In this document: positions 11,965 to 30,172 of the stretch, one piece after another
Numbering within the stretch: position 1 is the stretch's first letter
How the letters are laid out: every line of letters begins with the position of its first letter
Assembly (NCBI GenBank): GCA_037447605.1
Contig: CM074821.1
Location: 624,244-654,415, forward strand
Length of the DNA: 30,172 nt
Source of the DNA: Zygnema circumcarinatum
Lineage: Eukaryota > Streptophyta > Zygnematophyceae > Zygnematales > Zygnemataceae
Direction: 5' to 3'
Notes under the pieces: model-generated
The model's input: only the letters and a program-made list of their open reading frames with translations
What the model was told of the DNA's origin: nothing
Database searches by the model: none
Made by a program: the position numbers and the translations under genes

Positions 11965-12490
11965 ATACTAGCCAGCGTGGCAGAAGTACCTCACGTGGCA
12001 TCGAGACCAGTATTGGCGACCACGTGGTAGGATGCTACTGGCAGGTGCATACGTGTCAGCCACGTTGGCGTCACGCTGTCGCAATAGTATTGATGGAATC
12101 TGAATAACTACCCGAAGGTCGAAGTTGCCAGTTTTCAGGGCTTAGTTTTGAGCAGTTGGAAGAACTAGAGAGCTGCCCGTGTCCTGAAGTATTCTGTGCC
12201 TGCCCGCAGGAGATTACAGTAGGGGTGACGTCACGTCCCGCTTGCAATCATGTCGGCGGTCGGCGTCTGTACGGCTCGCTGGGAGCACAAGCGCGGACAG
12301 GCGCTCCGTACGAAGCTCCGTGAAACCCGGGTGACGGAGATTACCGGATGGATCCTAGAATCCACCTGGGGGATAGATCCATCGGGATCGCCCACTGGGG
12401 AGGAGAACTTCGTGGCCAGGCTTCCAACAAGCGGATTCAAACTGGCCACGTCGGACAACGATTTTATCCAATCATCGCTCGTCACGTGTC

Positions 12491-12553
12491 AACGCCATTT
12501 TGTTTTGACCTTTGCGACCTTGATCGGCGGTCACTCGCTGCGCGTCACCCTGG
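12491..12553 (+). repeat. Copy 2 of the diverged duplicated segment
   Basis: This begins GCCATTTTGTTTTGA, followed by GCGAC, CGGTCAC and GCGCGTCA, and parallels 11911-11964 with small gaps (roughly 70 percent by eye). CACGTG boxes flank both copies, so part of the G-box cluster may descend from one repeated unit. Confidence 0.45.
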
Positions 12554-12690
12554 CATCCGTACCTATCTGGCAGCCACGTGGCAGCGTTTGGTTGGACAAA
12601 TCACGATTTCCAGTCAACGTGTCGCATTTCTAATTTTATAAATATTTGAAATGCCCGTCATGGCAGCCACGTCGGCGCCACGTGCGCAAG

Positions 12691-13504
12691 CGCGCCCAGC
12701 TGGAGCCAGAAAATGCGTCGCAAACGACGGCGAAATTGAGTCCACTTTTAACCGCAGGACCAAGATCGCAAGATCGACGCTACCGGATCACCTGATATCG
12801 GCCAGATGTGGATCAACAATTCCGACGACCGTACTGCGGCCGTTGAAGCTCCTTGGTATCTCCAGAGATTCTCGGCCTACGGAAGGCGACAACCGGACAG
12901 ATTCTCGACCTACAGTACAGAAGGGGACAATCGCGGCTGTCGCTTCGACAAAGGTCAACGGTCCAGCTGTTGGAAGCCTCGCGACAAAGCTCAGCCTAGT
13001 AACAAAACATCGCGAAAAGGCACAGCTTGTCCCATCTCCCCAGGTCCTCTACGACCGGTTCCTCGTGGTTCCCCATGTTGAAGTTGTTGTTGTCCATGTA
13101 CCGTTGATGGCCTCGCCATCATAGTGAGATCAATGCCCAATCGCATAAAGAAGGAAACCTGCTCCTGCCGTTGGCCTGCCCTGCAATCAGCCACCCTCCG
13201 TCCGCTCGCCATCCCTTACGGCAGCTCACATGCTCGCAGGCGATATTTTGCGCAGGCGGGCAGGCGGACCGACAGACGCAGTCGTACGGCGGCCATGCGT
13301 GCTGTGACAGGCCAGCTGGAACGCGCTGTGCCCGGAACCTGTGCAGAGTCGGTCGGTCGGTCAGTCCGTCGGTCAGTCGGTCGTGCGCAAGTGGGCGCGG
13401 GCAATTCGGGGGCGGGGGAGTTACCGCCGCCGCCGCAGTTACCGCCGGACGGGTGCGACGCGCCGCGTGGCGGCAGCAGCGGAGGGTTCAGGGAAATAGA
13501 AAAC
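12691..13504. other. GC-rich intergenic stretch without a recognisable gene
   Basis: Overlapping open frames (for example 12651-13124 and 13124-13567 on +) have Arg/Thr/Pro-rich compositions typical of high-GC non-coding DNA. They show no family motifs and no consistent splice pattern. A short GGTCGGTCGGTCAGTC-type repeat lies near 13350-13383. I cannot support a gene here. Confidence 0.5.
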
Positions 13505-13793
13505 GCAGTTCATTTCAGTTCAGTCACGTTAATTCCAGTTCTGTCCAGTCCAGCCAAGTTCGATTAAGTCCAGTGCAGTTCAGTTCAGTCCAGTTCAGGC
13601 GAGTCCAGTCCAGTTCGATTACGTCCAGTCCAGTTCACTGCAGTTCAGTCCAGTCCAGTTTAGGCCAGTCCAGTTCGATTAAGTCCAGTTCAGTTCAGTT
13701 CAGTTCAGCACAGTTCAGTCCAGTTCAGTCCAGTTTCAGGCCAGTCCAGTCCAGTTCAATTAAGTCCAGTTCAGCTCAGTTCAGTGTGTCAGT
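13505..13793 (+). repeat. CAGTY pentamer satellite with higher-order units
   Basis: About 290 bases are built from CAGTT and CAGTC pentamers. A punctuating CGATTAAGTCCAG-like segment recurs at about 13561, 13616, 13676 and 13757 (the last as CAATTAAG). The spacings of 55, 60 and 81 show a second, longer repeat level. The forward frame here reads as a Val/Gln/Ser/Pro repeat, which I treat as a by-product of the repeat and not a protein. Confidence 0.85.
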
Positions 13794-15799
13794 GCAACCC
13801 TTGGCAAGTGAACCGGGTGCGAGTGCCCTTAGCGGTGGCGGGGCGGTAGCGTCGAGCTAAAACACACCGTAAAACTCTTGCAGAATGAAAGAGTCGTTAC
13901 CAGTAGTATTCGGATGCGTTGTGCCAAATTCGATACCGTAGCTAAAATTATGACTAAAAAAGTCTACGTACACCATAACCAAATAAATTCTTAAGAGAGG
14001 AAAATGGCATTGCATTCTTGAGGCATTTTGTAGACCAAAAAAGCGCGCTTGCTATACACGTCGAAGGTAGAACTTAGAACTTTTCTAGAACTAGAACTAG
14101 AAAAGATATTTTCCCACGCCGTTGACTTTCTCTGCACAACACAACAGTCACTTTACATGCCAGATCACTTCATTTCGATCTCATTCCAGACTGTTCACAT
14201 TCCCAATTCTTCCACCTCCTCCTTCCTCGATCTACAAACCTTGAAAGCACAGATTCTCATCACATCATACCTCCTAAAAAACACAAAAAAAAAGTGTAGT
14301 AATACGCGATTCACAGAAAAAAGTTTTTAACTTCTTAAGAAAAGTTGAGAATGACACCTCTTCAAGCTGAACAGCTTCAATAGAGCAAAGGAGATATCGC
14401 TGTGGAAATGAGCCGTCTCTGTGACATCACAGAGCCAGCACCGTTATGGAAGCGGCGCAATAGTGGCCCTTCTTTGTTGCCCTAATTCCTTCCAGCAGAG
14501 GGCACTGGCATGGCGCCATGGCAAGCCTTCTCTACGCCCTTGGGATCCGCTCTTTCCCCCGACAGGGTGAGCATGCAGCTCAGTGCAGTCAATAGTGGAG
14601 AAGGGAAGCGGCGGGAGGAGGAGGTGAACTGCAAAAGATCAATGGTTGGGACCATTGCCAATGGTTGGCAATCATTGAAACCAGTGCAGTGGTTGGCTCG
14701 TCTGACCTGTGCAGAAAGTCCATGGCTTCCCACTTTCGGCGTCCCTTCTTTGGGTCCCCCCCCAGTGCCCGAGCGTACCGTACGGTCGCTGTTGACCCGC
14801 TGGCAGCTGGTGCGAGAAATCGTACGGCGAAAGTCGGGCCGGAGTAAAACCACGACCAGCAGTCATCCTCTTCCGGACCGCGCCCCGAGCCTCGTGCCGT
14901 ACGCTTTACACGTACTTCTGCGCGAGCCGAATCTCCATCCGAACCTGCAGCCCGCTCCGAGCCGCCGCCGTACCGTTTGTATGCCCTTTGCTTCATGTGG
15001 CCTTTTCCGCCGTTCCGTTACGCCGCTCTGGCCCCACCGCTCCCCGTAATAACAGCACATCGGATACGACAATTCCTCAGATTGACTGAATCTGACGTGG
15101 CAAAGTGGAATCTGCACGTGTCAGAGGACATAGTGAGAATTTCCAAATTTTGTCAAATTGTTCGATTTCCTTAAAAACTACAAACTTTATTCTAAAGTTG
15201 CAAAACTGAAGCAAACCTGCGGTCGGTTTCTAAGCCCGACGCCTCTATGACGTCATCATACGTACGCCTGTTGCGGACGTTTCGAGCCGTTGAACGGTTG
15301 CAGTGCTCCGCAGGTTTGTAAGTCCTACGAAAAAAAAAAAAAAAACAATGATGGCAGATTTTGCTGTTGTTCTGCGAGAAAATCATGGATCCACAGATGT
15401 TGATTCACGAAAGCTTAACATTCACTGTCAGGTTTAGCATCGATTGTGGATCTAGATCTTGAGTTGATCCTTAGCGTGGACCGTCAACGGTCACGAGGCC
15501 GAGCCTAGCCTGCAACGCGTCCTGCTCTGCTCTTGGAACGTTGCAGGCAGGCAGGCAGGCAGAAGGGGAGGCAGCTCCGTCTATGGCGGCCCTGCTCCTC
15601 TTGGCACGCCTTGTTCAAGCATAGGATACTGCTGCTCCTGGAAAGGGCTGTCAATAGCCTGCTGGCTGCTGCTGAGCATGTTCGTTATGCATTGCGAGGA
15701 ATGACGGTTCTGTTCCAGAGACGGAGGAAGGAAGACATTTTGCTGCAAGAAACTGTTGACTTCAGGCGTCTTGCTTAGGGCATTATCTTGTTCGCTCAT
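13794..15799. other. Intergenic DNA, no supported gene
   Basis: This holds several unrelated pieces. 13860-14340 is AT-rich. A 26-base imperfect palindrome lies at 14080-14105, with 9-base arms CTTTTCTAG and CTAGAAAAG. A GC-rich block at 14460-15060 has long overlapping open frames on both strands and several GTACGG/CGTACC motifs. A short poly-A stretch lies near 15330-15345. A minus-strand frame at 15581-15799 starts with ATG and is Gln/Ser-rich (72 codons). None shows a recognisable domain or conserved splice pattern, so I do not call them genes. Confidence 0.5.
15543..15562 (+). repeat. GCAG/CAGG tetranucleotide microsatellite
   Basis: Five consecutive GCAG units precede the small Gln/Ser-rich minus-strand frame. 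This is a simple-sequence repeat with no evident function. Confidence 0.8.
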
Positions 15800-16409
15800 T
15801 TGAGTGGCTAAAGCTCGGTTTTGAGGGTGAGAAGTGAATCCTGAACGGTTTTTTTTATCGTAGAGCGATTGCTGGAGAGTCCACAGAGCACTTAGTCAAC
15901 TTTCAGCGGGGAGTCTGCGAAGTGTCATTTTTTGGCGGGGCCTTCTTGTATAAAATTTGACATGCTTGTTCTTCAGTTGTTCCAGAACGGCGGCAAAATG
16001 AAAGATGACAATGCCTGCATCATTTGCATGCAAACTATGTCTATTTGTTGTTTTGTATGCTCCAGTAGCAGCGTCATGCTCGTGGTTTTTCTTTCCACTC
16101 TTTTTTTTTATGCAAGCCTGACGGCGTCTGCGTTAATGAACCTGTCAGTGAGGGAAACGTTGGTAACTCGCTTAGTCAGTCACCGAATCTTATCAGCATA
16201 GTCAGTCGCCTAAATATGTCGCCGCCGTTCTTAGAGCGTATCACTCTGATCCTTACCGCTTTAGATTGATGCATTAGCTCTTTTATTTCACTTTTGTGCT
16301 GAGTTTAAAGTCTAGGATTCTCCGCACTGAATCAGGTCTTTTTCGTCTTCGCAGTTAGCAAGCGACACAATCGACTGTGTCTCTCATTTACGTCAGACTT
16401 CAAGGCAGG
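15800..16409 (+). promoter_or_regulatory. Probable promoter and 5' UTR of the PTI1-like gene
   Basis: About 600 bases lie upstream of the PTI1 start codon. TATAAAA at about 15949-15955 is a candidate TATA element. A strong acceptor-like sequence (TTTTTCGTCTTCGCAG, ending at 16354) lies 55 bases before the ATG, suggesting a 5' UTR intron. Both calls rest on motif appearance only. Two frames of 60-90 codons in this stretch have no family features. Confidence 0.35.
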
Positions 16410-19400
16410 ATGGGTGGTCTATGTTCAACGCCAATAACTTCTGATGACAATGGACGAACAGCAACTCCCCAGAAGCAGACCAATGGTACAGGTACACATA
16501 TTTTTCTCACACTCTCTTTCTCCTACCTTAAACCCCCATAGAACAGTCTTGTTGACAGGTGAATTTTCTGCTACGTGTTGTCCTGGTACAAGTTGTTGAC
16601 AATATGGACTATTCCAATTTTAGGTCTAACCTCCATGTTCCTGTGTTTTCGTATTCCTTCCTCGCTTTACTCTAGGATGTCTTATCCTTTGTAATTTTTC
16701 TAGTTATTGCTGCCAACTCTTTCTTTATTGAAGTTGGACATGTTGCACTGATAAATGTTTGATTGATTCACATCGTGCAGTTCCTCCTAAACCTCAAGCT
16801 CCTGCCCCTCCATCAAACAGGGGATTGAATGTCGACACACCACAGCTGAGTTTGGAAGAATTTAAGGAGGTGACAGATAATTTTTCAAACTCAGCTCTCA
16901 TTGGTGAAGGCTCCTACGGCCGCGTCTATTATGGTCTCTTGAAAGATCAAAGCGCAGCCGCCATTAAAAGACTGGACAGCAACAGTCAACCAGATGCTGA
17001 GTTTCTGGCAGAGGTTAGTAATGTGATTGAACCGAGAGAAGCTCCGATTTTCTATGTGAGCAATATGACATGCTCTCAGACATGCTACGAGCTACATATA
17101 TGGGCCATCTTCTGTCAAATTTTTGCGTTCGATATGTATGTTGGTCCTTCACCAGGAAGCATGCATCTACGTCTGAAATAATTATCATGGCAAGCCTAAA
17201 CTTGTAACTATTTGCGGACTGGTTTTGTTGTTAACAGCTCGCAGGAGTGAGTCACCTGAAAAACGACCATGTAGTGCGGTTGCTTGCATATGCTATGGAG
17301 GGGCAATCAAGAATTCTCGCTTACGAATTTGCTCCTTACGGCAGCCTGCATGATATTATCCACGGTAAGTCTTAGGCCTGTGCAGGTGTTTTTGGGGAGC
17401 TTTCTAGCTCAGGACTGTCAGATACTTACTTCTTCCAAAACTTTTGGACACTTAAATCTTGCCTGTCTGGTGCAAAAGAGTAGCAAGGATTTAGTTAGTT
17501 TGTCATTGAAAAGATTCCTTATCAGGAGATTGACTGGTGAGGAAGCCACTCGAAAAGGTGTACCATGTTTGCGTTTGGAGTTTAGAGATTGCTAGCACTT
17601 GTACTTCCTGTTTTCTTGGACAAGTGTTCGAGGTCGTAAATGTTTTTTTGTCATGCATTCTGTACTTGTCTAACTCTGTCAAGTCTGCACTTTGACAATG
17701 TTCATTGAGTTCATGCCCATTAGTGCATTAATATATGGTTTTGATTATGAAGCGATTCTGGTGCCTTAATGTGCCTTTGAAAGATTTTCTCACGTTTGAT
17801 GCTTGTTGTTTCAGGCAAGAAGGGGAAGGCAAAAGCTGAGCCAGGCCCTGTGCTGGACTGGCTGCAACGAGTCAAGATTGCTGTGGGTGCTGCGAAGGGG
17901 TTGGAATATTTACATGAGAAAGTGAATCCTTCAGTGGTTCACAAGGATATCAAGTCGTCAAATGTCTTGCTCTTTGAGGATTTTAACGCCAAGATTGCTG
18001 ATTACAATTTGTCAAACCAAGCGCCTGATCAAGCAACTAGATTGCATTCAACTCGTGTTCTTGGCACGTTTGGCTATCATGCCCCCGAGTACGTCCGCTT
18101 ATCCCAGTTTCTGGTTCTTTACCTCCATTTTACTTCGTTTAATCCCTAGGTCAATACCCTTCGTGTGATGCTGCGGGTTGACATTGACCTTCATATTTTC
18201 CAATCCAACTATCCTCCCATGTTGTTCCTTTCACTAGACTATTGTGTAGTAAGGTTGCATTTTGGTATGCTACCATGGTTGAAGTATTGCAATTTCCGAT
18301 TAGAACAGAGAACGGCCACCCTTTGTCGTATAATGTCCATTATTTTCGTTGTTATTTCTAAGAATTAACAGGATTTCTACCAAGTGAGTTATCAAAAAAC
18401 CATTGCTCAATCCTCCATCGTTTTGTGAAGCTTCATTGTCCAGCCTTTTGTGTAATATTTATAATTTTCTCTCCCCTCTGTGGATTTCAGAGCTCGCCAG
18501 GGCTTTTCCAATGCGAAATGTCTCCCTTACAAGCTGGACCTCGCTATCCCTGTACTGCGTGTGCAGATATGCTATGACTGGGCAGCTCACACAGAAGAGT
18601 GACGTTTATAGTTTTGGAGTGGTCCTGCTGGAGCTACTCACTGGAAGGAAACCTGTGGATACCTCGATGCCGAAGTTCCAGCAATCTCTAGTCACTTGGG
18701 TGAATACTTCTGGCCCCTATGTGCTTCTTGGGTCATCGCGAATACTTCTTGGACTTGGACTTTGTTCCTGGATTGGTGGCCTGCTTGAATCGGGTCTCTT
18801 GTATTCAGTGACATTTTCTCCTTTTTTGTTTTTGTAGTTACACCTTATCTTACATGTTTTACTAGGATTAGTTATTGCTGGGACTTCATTCATAATGATT
18901 TCTGGCAGTGAATTCGTTCTGGATGGTTGCTTCAACGATTATAGTTTTAGAACGGAGGTCATAATGGAATCAACGGTGGGAACGGATAGGCAAGACTCGT
19001 ATGATTGTATTTCAAATGAGGTACAGGTGAACAAGGGGCCTCTACGTCTTTAATGTTTTGGCCAAAGCAATTGTGGTCTTTCTTACACCTGACATGAGTT
19101 TTAATTTTTCTCTTTCACAGGCCCAACCTCGCCTAGGAGAGGACAAGGTGAAGCATATTGTGGATCCACGTCTTAAAGGAGAATATCCCCCTAAGGCTGT
19201 TGCCAAGGTATTGCTCTTTATTTTCCAATGTTCTGATGACTACTTGAAACTAAATTTGCCTTTCTGTTGACTCTTGTGCAGTACCGCCAAATGTCTTTGA
19301 GGGGGTCTTTTTCCATTCTATGCTTTTGTCTTGAATATGCTTTGGAGAAAATTCGTTTCCCATTCTGTTAGAATATGAGAGAGTTTCTTGTGATGGTGAA

Positions 19401-19730
19401 ACCTCCTTTTCCATCTGCTTTTGTGTCAGCTTATTCCAGGTTTCTTAGCAGCTTGTCCATGTCTCCGGTTAGTTAGGATTTTCAATAGAGGTAAATCCAT
19501 GTCCTTGAGGCAAAGTGCAGACCTTCAGTTTCATACCTGTCAATATTTTTTCTGTAAGTTTCTCATTAGTGTTCTCCTTGGCATTTATTGGACGAATCCA
19601 TGTACAGATGGCAGCAGTGGCTGCGTTATGTGTTCAGTATGAGGCTGACTTCCGGCCAAATATGAGCATTGTGGTCAAGGCACTCTCTCCGCTCCTCTCC
19701 GCTCCCAAGGCATCTGTGGCCGATGAGTAA
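16410..19730 (+). CDS. PTI1: PTI1-like Ser/Thr protein kinase
   Basis: This is a receptor-like cytoplasmic kinase of the PTI1 family. Known members are phosphorylated by Pto or OXI1/AGC kinases and act in defence and H2O2 signalling, usually at the plasma membrane through N-terminal lipids. Exons are 16410-16491, 16781-17013, 17238-17364, 17815-18088, 18567-18699, 19121-19207 and 19608-19730: 1059 bases, 352 residues, close to the family's usual 350-370, with every junction in phase. MGGLCS fits the MGxxxS myristoylation pattern, with Cys5 as a possible palmitoylation site. The kinase has GEGSYGRVY (69-77), Lys90, HKDIKSSN (190-197) and [11 protein letters not shown] (from 209). Diagnostic PTI1 motifs include [27 protein letters not shown] and [18 protein letters not shown] has become HKD and the DFD/DFN of PTI1 proteins has become DYN. 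Family identity is near certain. Confidence 0.95.
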
Positions 19731-21070
19731 CGTTCTGCACAGCCCTGCAGCAGGCAACAGCCAGGTGGGCTGTTAGCCTCTCATCTCGAGTACGGAAGGG
19801 CCTACAGTGAGATTTCATGTTCTGATATTGAAACCGACGTAGAGGAAAGGCAGGGAGGAAAAAGAGGAGGGATCCACCAGGCAAGTTAGCTTCGAAGGAC
19901 AAGAGAAGTTCTTGGGAGAAGCAGACTGGGCGACTGTAGGATGGTGGAGGAAGGTGCTGGGAGTGGAGCAGTGTTCTGGTATGCCTTTCGGATAGTTATC
20001 ACTGAGGCTGCAGGCAAGTGATCGGAGTAAAGTTAGTTCACACGGGGGGGTCTTCTTGGGAAAGCAGTGAGTTCTTTGTTTCCCATATCCATCATATTAC
20101 AGCAATCCGAGTTATCTTGATCCCTTAGAAAATTATTTTGGATACAGAAAATTGCATACATCGTAGTATACTAGTGTACATAGAGTTAGAATGCCCTTTC
20201 CACAAGCTGGCTGAAGGATGACTTATATCCAATAGTGGGGATGCCTCGATCTAAGTCAGCTCATTTGGGATGGGAAGATTTCTCCAAGAAAAGGTGGGAG
20301 AGTTGCACAGTTTTGGCTTAAATTTCATTGCAGTTGTTAAGTGGGGAAGGCAAGTTTGAACCTCAGAAATGCATAAGCTCAAGAACCTTTGCTCTTCAGT
20401 CATTCATTCTCGTTAGTCCACATGCTACTGGGGGATGTGGGCAGGGGGCTTGGCTGGTCGGTCGCTTTGCGTTAGTTTATGATCGGCTGTCGGTCCACAC
20501 TGGCACCATGCATCCACATGCAGTTTGCATGTGCACTGTGGGAAATGGAAATGTGTTGCTCTGCATACTTATGTTTTCTCTACCCATTCCCTTTTTTCAT
20601 GCAATATCTAGAAGTTCAGCTTCGACAGTCGGTAGTCCTTATTGGAGTTGTCTTTAGATGCCTTTTCAAGGTTGGACATCATAGCATCTTACCGGCCCAG
20701 TGAAGAATTTCTCAGGGCCTGTCTGCCGTTCGTGCTAACGGGGAGGGTCGTCCATGGTTGTGTGCGACGGGTCGGGGAGTTTGCTCTATTGGGCAGTGCA
20801 CATTGTTCAACACCGGACTTCTACTTTAAGACAAGCACATCGTTCATCTTTTAGTGTGGGGCCATGCTAATTCCTGCACGGTTTCACTTGCTCTACCTTC
20901 ATTATTGTGGACCACACTAAATACGTACCGACACTGATTGGTGGATGGTTCATATAGTGTAGGCCACACCATGACACTCCCAATGACTCGGGGGATATTA
21001 TGGCTTCAGTGTTGCTGGTATATCTAATTCATACACATTTCCCACTCTGCTCTCTCAACGCCTCTCAAAG

Positions 21071-21118
21071 CCCTGCCCTGCCTGCCCTGCCTGCCCTGCC
21101 ATGCCCTGCCCTGCACTG
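21071..21118 (+). repeat. CCCTG/CCTGC short tandem repeat
   Basis: About nine imperfect CCCTGCC/CCTGC units lie upstream of the LRR receptor gene. The opposite strand reads as repeated GCAGG. This is a simple tandem repeat. Confidence 0.8.
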
Positions 21119-21269
21119 ACCACAGGGTCACGCCACAGAAATCACTCCCCTTCCAGCGCCATCCGACCGTTCTCCCAATTCCGTAAACTCCACGGAATCT
21201 ATGGATCCGTACACTCGGACTCAACTCCGCCACCAGACCGTACAACTCGACTTTCATTAAGTCGCACGA

Positions 21270-21288
21270 GTCGCACGTGACGTGCGAC
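21270..21288. promoter_or_regulatory. 19-base palindrome upstream of LRR receptor gene
   Basis: The arms GTCGCACGT and ACGTGCGAC are perfect reverse complements around one central G. The site holds overlapping CACGTG and TGACGT cores, which in plants suit bZIP (G-box/as-1-like) dimers. It lies about 300 bases upstream of the ATG at 21584. Its regulatory role is inferred. Confidence 0.4.
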
Positions 21289-21583
21289 GTCGCACACAAG
21301 TCACAATATGGCGAAAATATCGCACTCACACTTGCGATATGTACGGTAACCTGATAAAGTCACTTTACTCTGGTTCCGTTTCAATATGGTACAATAGTGT
21401 TGCATGGCGCTGCATGGCCCTGCGGATTCTGCAAGACAGGGAGGGCTCGTCTTCACGTCGGCGCCGCATGCAGGAGGCCATGATTTCCTTTTTTTGTTTA
21501 GGGTTTCTGGGCGCGCATATGAAAAGGTATTGCAGGAGTCTTTTCTTGATTAGAGGATAGGGTTGGAAAAGGAAGCGCAGAGG

Positions 21584-30138
<8,555 letters not shown>

Positions 30139-30144
30139 GTCTGC

Positions 30145-30172
30145 CTCTCTCTCTCTCTCTCTCTCTCTCTCT
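30145..30172 (+). repeat. CT microsatellite at right edge
   Basis: A CT run starts 6 bases after the proposed exon end at 30138 and reaches the window edge. It is probably intronic, as with the other CT tracts of this gene. Confidence 0.85.

Larger units (their letters stand above)
11396..12690. promoter_or_regulatory. Putative promoter region of the U-box kinase with CACGTG (G-box) cluster
   Basis: CACGTG occurs at 11647, 11847, 11992, 12021, 12483, 12575 and 12679: seven copies in about 1.04 kb, where roughly 0.25 is expected by chance for a 6-mer in even-composition DNA. Further near-matches (GACGTGGC, ACGTGTC) lie between them. CACGTG binds bZIP, bHLH and PIF-type plant factors, and ACGTGTC resembles an ABA-response element. 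The first box is about 250 bases upstream of the proposed start codon of the minus-strand gene. I see no clear TATA box. Function is inferred only from motif density, and the motifs may partly belong to a duplicated element. Confidence 0.45.
19731..21583. other. Intergenic: PTI1 3' UTR and upstream region of the LRR receptor gene
   Basis: These 1.85 kb lie between same-strand genes. Open frames here are at most about 109 codons, without motifs or splice continuity. A CCTGC-type tandem repeat (21071-21118) and a 19-base palindrome (21270-21288) lie in the right third, within about 510 bases of the LRR receptor start codon. I see no RNA gene or transposon. Confidence 0.55.

Noticed and set aside
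12231-13124. Possible small genes in the G-box cluster region
   Set aside because: Frames of 84-157 codons overlap each other, have Arg/Thr/Ser-rich composition and hold repeated segments. Nothing resembles a known protein.
13171-13860. 229-codon frame ending in Val-Gln-Ser-Ser repeats
   Set aside because: The repeat part is the CAGTY satellite, the N-terminal part lacks any family motif, and there is no splice or codon-bias support.
14080-14105. Heat-shock-element-like TTCTAGAA palindrome
   Set aside because: The spacing of the GAA/TTC modules is irregular, and no gene start is nearby. I kept it only as a note in the intergenic entry.

Overview
Organism. This is nuclear DNA of a streptophyte: every gene is broken by short GT-AG introns (about 100-500 bases, longest about 1.2 kb), and the families are plant-specific (USP-kinase-U-box proteins, a PTI1 kinase, an LRR-VIII-type receptor kinase). 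The long CT/GA microsatellites, GC-rich intergenic DNA and somewhat atypical family members lead me to think of a bryophyte or streptophyte alga rather than a seed plant. That placement is inference only. I found no rRNA, tRNA, CRISPR array or intact transposon.

Layout. (1) 149-3912, + strand: the 3' part of a U-box protein kinase gene whose first exons lie left of the window. (2) 5364-11395, - strand: a complete paralogue of it, with USP domain, Ser-rich linker, coiled coil, kinase and U-box in eight exons. The two genes converge tail to tail and share exon phases, including an exon of exactly 577 bases in both. (3) 11396-16409: about 5 kb without a convincing gene. It holds a cluster of seven CACGTG boxes, a diverged duplicated segment and a nested CAGTY satellite. 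(4) 16410-19730, + strand: a complete seven-exon PTI1-like cytoplasmic kinase (352 aa) with an N-myristoylation signature. (5) 19731-21583: intergenic, with a 19-base palindrome in the likely promoter of the next gene. (6) 21584 to the right edge, + strand: an LRR receptor-like kinase of the HPCA1/LRR-VIII-1 type, 20 exons seen (923 codons), continuing past the window.

How they relate. All four genes are kinases of plant signalling. PTI1 proteins act below OXI1/AGC kinases in oxidative signalling, and HPCA1-type receptors sense extracellular H2O2. A shared ROS or immune theme is therefore possible, but neighbourhood alone does not prove it in a plant genome. The most unusual points are as follows. 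The LRR receptor has HRN in place of HRD and a degraded glycine loop, so it is a likely pseudokinase; it also has a Ser-Pro repeat beside HPCA1-like cysteine pairs. One U-box kinase is non-RD (HLD). The LRR ectodomain is built from 24-codon phase-2 exons. I reconstructed all gene models by hand from splice signals, phase continuity and family motifs; every junction listed keeps the reading frame.
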